Assembly (NCBI GenBank): GCA_025054935.1 | Contig: JANWZD010000015.1 | Location: forward strand, 1-64,000 | Reading direction: 5' to 3' | Source: Dehalococcoidia bacterium | Lineage (GTDB): Bacteria; Chloroflexota; Dehalococcoidia; SpSt-223 | Length of the DNA: 64,000 nucleotides | Position numbers and translations under genes: made by a program | The notes under the pieces: model-generated | Databases searched by the model: none | Told to the model about the DNA's origin: nothing | Seen by the model: only the letters and a program-made list of their open reading frames with translations | Part shown: piece after piece, positions 8,866-16,330 of the stretch | How positions within the stretch are numbered: position 1 is the stretch's first letter | How the letters are laid out: every line of letters begins with the position of its first letter

Positions 8866-8915
8866 GCTCGCGCACGCAAGGAAGCGCGAGCTGCGGGGCT
8901 GTTCCCCCGGCCTCG

Positions 8916-9407
8916 CTAGCGGAGCAGAACGGGAATGCGGACGAGGTACAGCTCTGCGCCATCGCGCGGGCTGGGGCTGAACACCTCGATCGTGGCGGCG
9001 CCAGTGCCGGCGTAGGGGACCTCGGCGCTGAACGTTCCCCGTCCTGGCGCGCCTTGACTCGCAGTCGTGAGCCCTTGGCCGATGGTGCGGCCGTTTGCGT
9101 CTTTAATACGGATGTGCACCGTGCCCTCAAACACCGAGGCATTCCCCATGATCCGAACCGGGCTGGACACCGTCGCCCCGGCAGGGGGATAGGTCACGAC
9201 GATGCCAGGAAGCCCGTCAACCGTCCCAGGCCCGGGGACGAGCGGTGAGGACGTCGGCTGAGGCGTCGGCGGCCGAGCGGTTGGCGTCGCGAGGGAAGGG
9301 GGCGGGGCCGGAGTAGGCGGCGGCGAGAGGGTCGTGCTGCTGCTGAGAGCGCAGCCTGACACGAGCCCAAGAAGGGCAGCCCAAAGGAGCACACTCCGCC
9401 TGCGCAT
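8916..9407 (-). CDS. Lipoprotein with C-terminal Gmad2 immunoglobulin-like domain
   Basis: The protein has 163 residues. Residues 1-19 are a lipoprotein signal with lipobox Val-Ser-Gly-Cys, so the protein is predicted to be anchored to the outer face of the membrane through Cys19. A Pro/Thr/Ser spacer follows (~20-62). Residues ~67-163 match Gmad2, a domain found beside spore-germination GerMN domains: PPAGATVSSPVRIMGNA near its start and ELYLVRIPVLLR at its end. No GerMN partner is present, so it is a free-standing Gmad2 protein of unknown binding role. The start is set by a well-formed promoter that leaves essentially no 5' leader. Confidence 0.85.
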   Translation of the reverse strand: MRRRSVLLWAALLGLVSGCALSSSTTLSPPPTPAPPPSLATPTARPPTPQPTSSPLVPGPGTVDGLPGIVVTYPPAGATVSSPVRIMGNASVFEGTVHIRIKDANGRTIGQGLTTASQGAPGRGTFSAEVPYAGTGAATIEVFSPSPRDGAELYLVRIPVLLR

Positions 9408-9413
9408 ATCCCA

Positions 9414-9442
9414 AGACTAGGCAGCGCGCTCGCGCCGGTCAA
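9414..9442 (-). promoter_or_regulatory. Sigma-70-type promoter, leaderless start of the Gmad2 lipoprotein
   Basis: On the minus strand a TTGACC -35 box (9442-9437) and a TAGTCT -10 box (9419-9414) are spaced by exactly 17 nt. The -10 box ends 6 nt before the ATG at 9407. Transcription should start at or next to the A of the start codon, so the mRNA is probably leaderless. Confidence 0.65.
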
Positions 9443-9470
9443 TCGGATTGGTCCGAGTTCGAGCCCGCCC

Positions 9471-9499
9471 TTGACGCTGTGCTCGCTCGATTGCATACT
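9471..9499 (+). promoter_or_regulatory. Sigma-70-type promoter upstream of the small coiled-coil protein
   Basis: TTGACG (9471-9476), a 17-nt spacer and CATACT (9494-9499) on the plus strand. It is divergent from the lipoprotein promoter, with the two -35 boxes 28 nt apart. The transcript would carry a leader of about 95 nt to the ATG at 9602. Confidence 0.55.
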
Positions 9500-9601
9500 G
9501 ACGACAAAAGCCCGGCGCAGCGTCGCGCTGCTCTCGTCACGCGCCGGCATAACGGGGCCAGCCCGCCGGCACGGAAGACGCCCCCTCAAAGGAGAGACAC
9601 G

Positions 9602-9829
9602 ATGTTTTTGGCGAGCAAGTCGGAACATGCTCGGTTGGTCGCCCTCGAGCGCGAGTTAGCAGAGCGCATGGTTGCGGCCCGTCGGCGGAAACGGTGGGAG
9701 CTCCTTGCTCGCCTGATTGATCACCGACGGCGAGTGCGGCGCGCCATCCTTCTGCGCGAGGAGTTTCTGGGCGGCCGCCTCGAAACGACAGGAACGACGA
9801 TCGCCGACCTGCTGACGCGCTACGAGTAG
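9602..9829 (+). CDS. Small charged, probably coiled-coil protein, unknown function
   Basis: The protein has 75 residues and begins at an ATG preceded by AAAGGAGAG. It is rich in Arg, Glu and Leu in a helical pattern (HARLVALERELAERM, then RRRKRWELLARLIDHRRR). It has no Cys pair, signal peptide or membrane segment. The sequence suggests a short helical hairpin. I do not recognise a family. Its own promoter and good ribosome site argue that it is real although small. Confidence 0.6.
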   Translation: MFLASKSEHARLVALERELAERMVAARRRKRWELLARLIDHRRRVRRAILLREEFLGGRLETTGTTIADLLTRYE

Positions 9830-9909
9830 GCCGCCTCTCCTCTTCCCGGGGAGCGCACAGGGCGGGCATGCGCTCGCGGCGGTCGCCCCTTCTTAGGTAG
9901 AGAGCGCCC

Positions 9910-10857
9910 TTAGGCGGCGCCGGTCGTCACAGCTGCTGGCGCGAATTGTCCTTCGATGGTGGGGTCCACGCCGCGAGCGAGGAGGAGCGCCGCGCCCTCG
10001 CGGATGCCGGCTGCGCTCACGCGCAGCCGGGGATTGCCAAGCTGCTGGAGCAGTGCGAGCAGGATCAGCCCGCCGACACGCAAGGTGCCAATCCGGCGCG
10101 CATCCAGTCCGAGGCGGCGGCTGACGGTCTCCGAGGGGGCGCGGAAGAGCGACTCGACGACCTCAACAAGCGTCGACCGGCTCAGTTCAACGGGCGGCGC
10201 AGCTTTGGCAGCAAGCCGGCCAAGGCGCCGGATCGTTCCGCCGACGCCGACGACCCGATGGATCGGCGGCAGCGGCCCGAAATTGGCGAGGGTTGCTTGG
10301 AGCTCGGGCGCGATCAGCCCCCCGAGCGCTGCAATGGCAACGGGGCCAGGCGGATCGCCCGGCACGCCGGCGGCGAGCGTGCCGGACCCAAGAGGGACTG
10401 ACTCGATCGCGCGCGGCTGTCCCCCGTTCAGCCAGACGATCTGCGTGCTCGCCCCGCCGATGTCGGCGAGGATCGCCGGGGCGCGGGTCGGGGAATCGAG
10501 CGCGGCGCCAATCACGGCCAGTTCTCCTTCCCGCCGGGAGGAGATCCGCTCGACGCGAACGCCGGTCGCCTGCAGCAGATGCAGCACGTCGTCACCGTTT
10601 GCGGCGGCGCGGATCGCTTCGGTCGCGAGGGCGATGATCTGTTCCGCGCCGGCCCGTCGCCCGCGCTCAGCGAACTCGCTCACCGCCGCGATCGTTTTGC
10701 TGAGCCGTCCCGGCGAGATCCGGCCGAGCCGCGCGACATCTTGGCCAAGAAAGATCGCTCGGCTCGGGTCGGCAATTGGGATCAGCCGTTCCCCATCCGT
10801 CTCGGCAATGAGGAGGTGGACCGTGTTGCTTCCGATATCGATCACGGCGACTCGCAC
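9910..10857 (-). CDS. Ppx/GppA family phosphatase (exopolyphosphatase or pppGpp phosphatase)
   Basis: The protein has 315 residues. It has the ASKHA phosphate-binding motifs: VIDIGSNTVHLLI (~5-17), the EAIRAAANG segment (~84-92) and LADIGGASTQIVWLNGG (~132). The length matches the single-module, N-terminal Ppx/GppA core without the C-terminal HD-like half of E. coli Ppx. It should hydrolyse inorganic polyphosphate end phosphates or the gamma phosphate of pppGpp; the two cannot be separated by sequence. The start is a GTG at 10857 with GGAG 8 nt upstream. It is divergent from corA, and no ppk is in the window. Confidence 0.85.
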   Translation of the reverse strand: MRVAVIDIGSNTVHLLIAETDGERLIPIADPSRAIFLGQDVARLGRISPGRLSKTIAAVSEFAERGRRAGAEQIIALATEAIRAAANGDDVLHLLQATGVRVERISSRREGELAVIGAALDSPTRAPAILADIGGASTQIVWLNGGQPRAIESVPLGSGTLAAGVPGDPPGPVAIAALGGLIAPELQATLANFGPLPPIHRVVGVGGTIRRLGRLAAKAAPPVELSRSTLVEVVESLFRAPSETVSRRLGLDARRIGTLRVGGLILLALLQQLGNPRLRVSAAGIREGAALLLARGVDPTIEGQFAPAAVTTGAA

Positions 10858-10940
10858 AGCCTACTCCACGGAGCGCCACTTCACCTATCATGGTAGCAGG
10901 AGGGCCTGCTCAGCTGCTCTCGCTCGCGGAAGAGACGGGA

Positions 10941-11990
10941 ATGAATCGAAAACACCACCTTCCCCGTAGCCGCCCGCCGGCTCTGAGGAATGGAGAGCGA
11001 ACCGCACGTCCCCCCGCGCTGATCGCTCCGCATCGCGTGCGCCGGTTTGTCTATCGCGGAGGCGAGATCGTTCAAGAAGAAGATCACCTCGTCGATGGCA
11101 TCGCTCCGTTCGACGAGTTGACTTGGCTCGATCTCCAAAACCCGACGCCTGACGATGTCGAAACGATCCAGCGCATTTTCTCCTGTCATCCGCTTCTCCT
11201 CGAGGATGTGCATCATCCCCTTCAGCGCCCAAAGCTGTATGAGTATGCAGGAACGCTGTTCATTGTCTTCTATGCCGCTACATTTGTCGGCGGGCGCGTT
11301 TTTCTTCGTGAGCTTCATCTCTTGTCCGGTCCAAACTACGTGGTGACGTTTCACCGCCACGAAATGCCCGAAATCGACGAGGCGATCGAACGGTGGAAGA
11401 AGAACGAGGCGATTGTTGGTTCAAGCGGCATCGGGGTAATGCTCTACTCCCTTCTTGATACGATCGTCGATGGCTACTTCCCCGTGCTCGACCAGATCGC
11501 AGACCAGGTAGAGCGGATTGAGGCGGAGGTGTTTCGCGGGAGGTTGAGCCGAGATGTCCGTGCCTCTTTAGCCGTTCGCACGGATCTGCAGCGGCTGCGT
11601 CGCGTGGCTGGTCCCTGTCGGGATGTGATTCTGCAGCTGATCCGGCATGAAGCGCCGCTCTTCGGATATCAGATGTCGATTTATTTCCAAGATGTCTATG
11701 ATCATATGCAGCGAGTTGTCGACTCGATCGATGCACAGCGTGATCTGATCGTTTCAATCGCAGATGTCTCGCTCGCCGTCGTCTCAAACAGCTTGAGCGA
11801 CGTAATGAAGCGCCTGACAGCCTACGCCACAATCCTGATGCTTGTCACCTTGATCACCGGCGTGTATGGGATGAATTTTGACTATATTCCCTTGCTCCAC
11901 GAGCCGTGGGGCTTCTTTCTCATTCTTGGCGTGATGGCGACTGTCGCGACGGGAGTGTTCTTCTGGTTCCGGCGCGTTGACTGGCTGTAG
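10941..11990 (+). CDS. corA: CorA-type Mg2+/Co2+ channel
   Basis: The protein has 349 residues from the ATG at 10941. A soluble N-terminal alpha/beta domain (~1-240, with WLDLQNPTPDD) leads into a long stalk helix and two C-terminal transmembrane helices (~285-345). The signature YGMNF lies at the end of the first helix and forms the selectivity filter of the homopentameric channel. The acidic loop normally following GMN (MPE-type) reads DYIPLLHEPW here, a common variant. Uptake is driven by the membrane potential. An upstream in-frame ATG at 10890 would add 17 residues without similarity. Confidence 0.9.
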   Translation: MNRKHHLPRSRPPALRNGERTARPPALIAPHRVRRFVYRGGEIVQEEDHLVDGIAPFDELTWLDLQNPTPDDVETIQRIFSCHPLLLEDVHHPLQRPKLYEYAGTLFIVFYAATFVGGRVFLRELHLLSGPNYVVTFHRHEMPEIDEAIERWKKNEAIVGSSGIGVMLYSLLDTIVDGYFPVLDQIADQVERIEAEVFRGRLSRDVRASLAVRTDLQRLRRVAGPCRDVILQLIRHEAPLFGYQMSIYFQDVYDHMQRVVDSIDAQRDLIVSIADVSLAVVSNSLSDVMKRLTAYATILMLVTLITGVYGMNFDYIPLLHEPWGFFLILGVMATVATGVFFWFRRVDWL

Positions 11991-12010
11991 TTCCGGCGCG
12001 CGAAGCCAGC

Positions 12011-12040
12011 TTGCCAGTATGGGAGGTCGGCTGGTACAGT
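12011..12040 (+). promoter_or_regulatory. Candidate sigma-70-type promoter
   Basis: TTGCCA (12011-12016) and TACAGT (12035-12040) with an 18-nt spacer. It lies about 100 nt upstream of the secreted-protein ATG at 12149. Confidence 0.4.
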
Positions 12041-12148
12041 AGTCTCGGCTCGCGACCGGGCTGCTCTTCAGTATCGCCTGCTACGCTGCCGGCCCGGGCG
12101 CGAGAGCGCGTACTGGTCGAGAGCTGTGTCCGCTGAGGGAGGTGACCT

Positions 12149-12601
12149 ATGCGGCGTTTCGGAGTGGCGCTTCTCGCTGCGGTGATGGCCGTGTCGGCGC
12201 TCGCCATCACCCCCGGGCGGTCAGAAGCCCAAGCGCTGATCGTCGTCACGCGCGTCTACTCCGAGATCTCTCGGAATGGATGCCTCACCTATGTCGCCCA
12301 GTGGTCCGACGGCTCGTACACCATCGTGCCGTGGGTCTGTCCTTTCCCGGTCGTGCCGCTGCGCAATGACGCGCCAGTGCCGGTCGTCCGTTCCTATCAA
12401 GAGCGCGGTCGGGAAGGCTGCCTCTGGTTTGTCTCGCTCTGGGCAGACGGGGTGTACACTGGCGTGCCGTGGAGCTGCCCGTTCGGCGTCGTGCCGATTA
12501 AGCCGGGCACCGTGCCGCCGCTCTTTGTCCCCGTGCCGCAGCCGTTCTTTGCTCTGCCGGTTCAGCCCTTCTTCTGGCAGCCGTATTGGTATCGTCCGTA
12601 G
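12149..12601 (+). CDS. Secreted protein with two tandem Cys/Trp repeats
   Basis: The protein has 150 residues and a clear signal peptide (~1-27, ending Ser-Glu-Ala-Gln). Two copies of a ~45-residue unit follow (~35-75 and ~80-122). Each has the pattern Gly-Cys-Leu, a Trp-x-Asp-Gly-x-Tyr-Thr stretch, Val-Pro-Trp-x-Cys-Pro-Phe and Val-Val-Pro. Each unit has two Cys, so one disulfide per unit is plausible outside the cell. A Pro/Phe/Trp-rich tail ends the protein. No named family is recognised. The start has GAGGGAGGTGACCT upstream. Confidence 0.72.
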   Translation: MRRFGVALLAAVMAVSALAITPGRSEAQALIVVTRVYSEISRNGCLTYVAQWSDGSYTIVPWVCPFPVVPLRNDAPVPVVRSYQERGREGCLWFVSLWADGVYTGVPWSCPFGVVPIKPGTVPPLFVPVPQPFFALPVQPFFWQPYWYRP

Positions 12602-12621
12602 GAGAAGCGTCGGTCGTCGCT

Positions 12622-14625
12622 TCAACGCTCGAGCAACCCTAGGAGCGCCGCATCGCCGAGCGAGTCGCTGCCGCTGACAGGCACGCGCTCGCCCGTCGCG
12701 AGGTCGTACAGCCCGGCAATGAGCCGGTACTGCCCACGCGGGAGGTCGGCGGGGAGGCGCAGCCGCCGTCGCTCAACGATGATCTCGCCCTTCTTCCAGC
12801 GCGTTGTCGGGAAGCTGGCGGCGAGCGGCTGCGAGTCGTGCTGGGCGACGAGGCGGGTGCCCTCGTCAAGGAGCTGCACGAAAACGGTGAGCGGGCGCGT
12901 TGTCGGGCCGTCTGCTTGCCAAAAGAGGGTAACCTCGCTCTCTCTCCCCTCAAGCCGTTCCGGCAGCATGACCCCGAACAGCCGTCCCGCCTCAGCGAAC
13001 TGGGCATCGAGCAGGCGGCTGGGAGCGAGACGCGGCGGGCCGTCAACCAGCGTCAGCACTGCCCACGGCTGGGCTCCCGGGTCGAGCGCGATGAAGGCAG
13101 GGCGCGCTCCGTAGGCGTCGCCAAGCGTCGGCTCGGTCGTCCGGTCCGCGCCGACGATGACGCCGTAGGCCGCCGCGCCGCCGGGCGAGAGGACGATCCC
13201 GGCGCGGCCGTCGTAGCCGCGGATATCGTCGCGCCGGCTGGCGTAGACGAGCGTTGGATGATCGCCAGGGAGCGGCGAGACGTACAGCGTCGTCGTCGCC
13301 GGCAGGTCGCGCATGGCGCGGCCGAGCTCCCAGATCCCGGTGTCGAACGCTTGGTAGGTTCCCAGCTCATTCGCCCACCGATCGAAATAGTCGTGGAGGG
13401 TGAGGCGAGCCGAAAAGGCGGTGATGGCGACGGCGATCGTGATCCCGGCCAGCGCCCCAGTGCGCCCGAACCGCTCCCCGGCGCGGACAACGGTCGCGAG
13501 CCCGAGCCCGGCCAGTGTCGCGGCAGGGGGGAGCGCCCCGATCGCTCGCGCATAGTGCGGCGCATAGGTGCTGAGTGCGGAAGGCAGGAGCATGATGCCC
13601 AGCCACGCCAGCGTGAACAGCCCGGCCGGCTGGCGACTGACGAGCGCGGCGAGGATGCCAAGGGCAAAGACGCTGCCCATCAGAGGATCGAACACCGGCC
13701 GGCCGGGCAGGTTCGTCCGCAGGTTCTGATCGCCGGCTGCCCAGAACATCAGAAGCGTTCGCACGGGATTGTCGCGCAGCGTTCCCGGGTCGCCCGGCCC
13801 GAAACTCGGGTCGACGACAGGCTGGTCGGTGGCCACCACCTGGCTGACGCGGCCGCTGAAAGCGAGTGGATTTTGGAGAAAGTAATGCCCCAAGGGAAGC
13901 AGCGCGAACGCGGCAGTCAGCGGCAGGAGCAGTGCTGCTCGCCAGCGCTGCCGCATGAGTGCCGGCCGGAGCGCGACAGCCCCGATTGCGGCGACGATGA
14001 GCAGGAGCGGCAGCATCCGTGCCGCGGTGTAGGTGTAGAGACAGGCGGCGAAGAGGAGGCCGGCAAGCGCGAAGTCGAAGCGGCGGCCGGTCCGCATCCC
14101 CCGGGCGAGCAGCCAGACCGCGAGACATTCCACAAGCGGCAGCATGGCGAAGCGGAGGGCAACCCGCGAGACGACGAGATGCCAGAGGGTGAAGGGGAAC
14201 ACCGCTGCTGCGAAGAGCGCGGGAAGCCGGCCGACCAGTTCGCGCGCCGCGAGGTAGAGCGCCGGGACCGAGAGGGCGGCAAGGAGGGCAATCGTCGAGC
14301 GCAGCACGATCGGCTCGGCACCGAAAAGCGCTTGGGTGCCAGCTTCGATCCAGATGAAGAGCGGTTCGCGTCCGAAATTGCCAGGAAAGAAGACGGGCAG
14401 GGTCCGGTCGCGCAGCATCGCCAGCGCATCCAGCCCCTTATACGCCTCGTCGTAGAACAGCCCTGGCGGGATCTCATCGAGCCAGATCAGGCGCGCAATG
14501 AGCGCAAGGCCGGTGAGGAGGAGGACAGCGGCCGCTTCCAGCGCGGGCAGCCGACAACGGACCGAGGTAGGCAGCGCCGAGAGCAGAGAAGAGGCCGGGA
14601 TATCGGGCGTTCGCACGGCTGGCAA
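12622..14625 (-). CDS. Membrane glycosyltransferase, PMT/ArnT-like (GT-C fold)
   Basis: The protein has 667 residues. About eleven hydrophobic segments fill residues ~25-430; a soluble C-terminal beta-rich domain (~440-667) faces outside. The first loop contains GLFYDEAYKGLDAL, with the Asp-Glu pair typical of GT-C enzymes that use polyprenyl-phosphate sugars. A second family feature is the SRVALRFAMLPLVE helix. It likely transfers a sugar from a lipid carrier to a cell-surface acceptor, consistent with Thr/Pro-rich secreted proteins nearby as possible acceptors (inference). The start at 14625 has no strong ribosome site, and an internal Met is possible. Confidence 0.82.
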   Translation of the reverse strand: MPAVRTPDIPASSLLSALPTSVRCRLPALEAAAVLLLTGLALIARLIWLDEIPPGLFYDEAYKGLDALAMLRDRTLPVFFPGNFGREPLFIWIEAGTQALFGAEPIVLRSTIALLAALSVPALYLAARELVGRLPALFAAAVFPFTLWHLVVSRVALRFAMLPLVECLAVWLLARGMRTGRRFDFALAGLLFAACLYTYTAARMLPLLLIVAAIGAVALRPALMRQRWRAALLLPLTAAFALLPLGHYFLQNPLAFSGRVSQVVATDQPVVDPSFGPGDPGTLRDNPVRTLLMFWAAGDQNLRTNLPGRPVFDPLMGSVFALGILAALVSRQPAGLFTLAWLGIMLLPSALSTYAPHYARAIGALPPAATLAGLGLATVVRAGERFGRTGALAGITIAVAITAFSARLTLHDYFDRWANELGTYQAFDTGIWELGRAMRDLPATTTLYVSPLPGDHPTLVYASRRDDIRGYDGRAGIVLSPGGAAAYGVIVGADRTTEPTLGDAYGARPAFIALDPGAQPWAVLTLVDGPPRLAPSRLLDAQFAEAGRLFGVMLPERLEGRESEVTLFWQADGPTTRPLTVFVQLLDEGTRLVAQHDSQPLAASFPTTRWKKGEIIVERRRLRLPADLPRGQYRLIAGLYDLATGERVPVSGSDSLGDAALLGLLER

Positions 14626-14711
14626 CCTAGGAGCGGCGCGATGGCGGGCGGCACCCGAGAGGGGAGAACCTGCTTCCGCGCTCCCGCGCCGGGATCATAA
14701 CCGGCCGCGGC

Positions 14712-15389
14712 TTACTCTTCTGGGATGCCGAGCCGCTCGATCTCGCGGTCGAAGCCGAGCGCTTCAAACAGCGTGCGTCCGGCGCGCACCTGCTCTCCCC
14801 AAGCTGCCACCTGCTCCCGCCACCAGCGTGCCGCCTCGATCGCCTCGTCGAACCGGGCGCGCGGGATGACGACAGCGCCGTCGCCGTCGGCGTGGATGAG
14901 GTCGCCCGGCTCAACCCGCCGTCCGCCGCACTGCACCGCAACGTTGATCGAACCAGGACGAGGGTCGAAATTGATCGCCGGCGAGACGCCGCGAGCATAG
15001 ACCGCGATCTCGGCACTCGCCAGCGCCTCACCGTCGACGACGGCGCCGTCAACGATCACTCCCGCAATGCCGGCAGCCTGCGCGGCGCGCGTCATCCCCG
15101 CGCCCCAGACGGCGACGTCGAGCCGGCCTCCAGCATCGACCACAATCACATCGCCGGGCTGGGCGAAGCGGACTGCGTACAGCGGGATGAGGATCGATGG
15201 AACATTGGGACGGACCGTCAGCGCCGGCCCGCAGACCCGCGCCCCGCTGCGGAGCGGGCGGATCGCCGGGTCGATGAGGCAGCCCGTGCCGAGCGCGTGG
15301 CTGGAGGCGAGCGCTTGGGTAGGGACAGTCGCCAGCGTCGCAATCACGTCCGGCGCTGGGCGGGGGAAAGCGCGGACGATCCGGTTCAC
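14712..15389 (-). CDS. RraA/HMG-aldolase family protein
   Basis: The protein has 225 residues. The fold signature includes VIVVDAGGRLDVAVWGAGM (~79-97), AAQAAGIAGVIVDGAVVDG (~101-119) and a C-terminal helix pair. The family includes 4-hydroxy-4-methyl-2-oxoglutarate aldolases, which yield two pyruvates, oxaloacetate decarboxylases, and the RNase E inhibitor RraA. Aldolases carry Arg-Asp in the motif DGxxRD; here it reads DGAVVDG, so the Asp is kept but the Arg is Val. Activity may be altered. The start codon overlaps the stop of the lyase gene by ATGA, so it is co-translated with a CoA-lyase and a CoA-transferase, which favours a catabolic role over RNA control. Confidence 0.8.
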   Translation of the reverse strand: MNRIVRAFPRPAPDVIATLATVPTQALASSHALGTGCLIDPAIRPLRSGARVCGPALTVRPNVPSILIPLYAVRFAQPGDVIVVDAGGRLDVAVWGAGMTRAAQAAGIAGVIVDGAVVDGEALASAEIAVYARGVSPAINFDPRPGSINVAVQCGGRRVEPGDLIHADGDGAVVIPRARFDEAIEAARWWREQVAAWGEQVRAGRTLFEALGFDREIERLGIPEE

Positions 15390-16330
15390 GAGCTCGCGGC
15401 GGCCGGGGCGGCGGTGACCGGCTTGAAGACCGGATAGACCGGCCCTGCTTTCAGCATCCGGCTTGGCAGCGGTTTCCCCAGCACTTCCTGCAGCCAGCGC
15501 GCGCTTTCGATCAGCGCATCGAGGTCGATGCCCGTTTCGACCCCCATGCCGGTGAGCATATGGACCAAGTCTTCCAGGCAGATGTTGCCGCCCGCCTTAG
15601 GCGCAAAGGGGCAGCCGCCGGTCCCGCCGAGCGACGCGTCGTGGCGCACGACCCCAAGATCGAGGGCGGTGAGAACGTTGGCGAAGCCGGTATTGCGGGT
15701 GTCGTGGAAGTGGGTGCCGAGCGTCACGTCGGGGTACGTGCGCTGGATCGTCTTGATCACCTCGGCGACTTGCTTGGGCGTGCCCATGCCGACAGTGTCG
15801 GCGACGCTGATATTGCGGACGCCGATCGCGTAGTAGTGGTCGACGCAGTGCATCACCGCGCTGACCGGGGTCGGGCCGACGAAGGGGTCGCCGAAGGAGC
15901 CGCCGATGACCGCTTCGATCTGCACGCCGTCTTGGCGGGCGCGAGCGACGATTTGGGCGTGATCGGCGAGCGATTCGTCAATGGTGCGCCGGAAGTTCGC
16001 CTCATGCAGGGGAGCGGAGGCGGCGACGACGAGCCGGACGTGCGTGACACCGGCAGCGACCGCGTTCTCGTAGCCCTTCATGTTCGGGACAAGCCCGTGA
16101 TAGCGCACCGCCGGACTGCGCACGGCGGTCTTGAACACTTCATCCGCGCCGGCCATCTGGGGAACCGCTTTCGGCGAAACGAACGAGCCGAACTCGATCT
16201 CGGGCACGCCGCTGGCGCTGACGCGCTCAACCAGCTCGGCGCGTTGGGCGGGGCTCAGGATCTCCGGCTCGTTCTGCAGCCCGTCGCGGGCGCTGACATC
16301 GATGAGGGTCACAGAGGGAGGGATGTTCAT
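15386..16330 (-). CDS. HMG-CoA-lyase-type acyl-CoA lyase
   Basis: The protein has 314 residues and a TIM-barrel DRE-type fold. VTLIDVSARDGLQNEPEIL (~6-24) is the N-terminal metal/substrate motif, THFHDTRNTG (~205) gives metal-binding His residues, and GGTGGCPFAPKAGGN (~235) is the HMG-CoA lyase signature with its catalytic Cys. The reference reaction cleaves hydroxymethylglutaryl-CoA to acetyl-CoA and acetoacetate; related enzymes cleave citramalyl-CoA or similar 3-hydroxyacyl-CoAs. The start at 16330 overlaps the stop of the CaiB gene by ATGA; a longer frame to 16459 is out of family. The coupled CoA-transferase could supply its CoA ester. Confidence 0.88.
   Translation of the reverse strand: MNIPPSVTLIDVSARDGLQNEPEILSPAQRAELVERVSASGVPEIEFGSFVSPKAVPQMAGADEVFKTAVRSPAVRYHGLVPNMKGYENAVAAGVTHVRLVVAASAPLHEANFRRTIDESLADHAQIVARARQDGVQIEAVIGGSFGDPFVGPTPVSAVMHCVDHYYAIGVRNISVADTVGMGTPKQVAEVIKTIQRTYPDVTLGTHFHDTRNTGFANVLTALDLGVVRHDASLGGTGGCPFAPKAGGNICLEDLVHMLTGMGVETGIDLDALIESARWLQEVLGKPLPSRMLKAGPVYPVFKPVTAAPAAASS

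Noticed and set aside
12838-14700. 620-codon plus-strand frame antisense to the glycosyltransferase
   Set aside because: High-GC shadow of a membrane protein gene; charged low-complexity product and no ribosome site.
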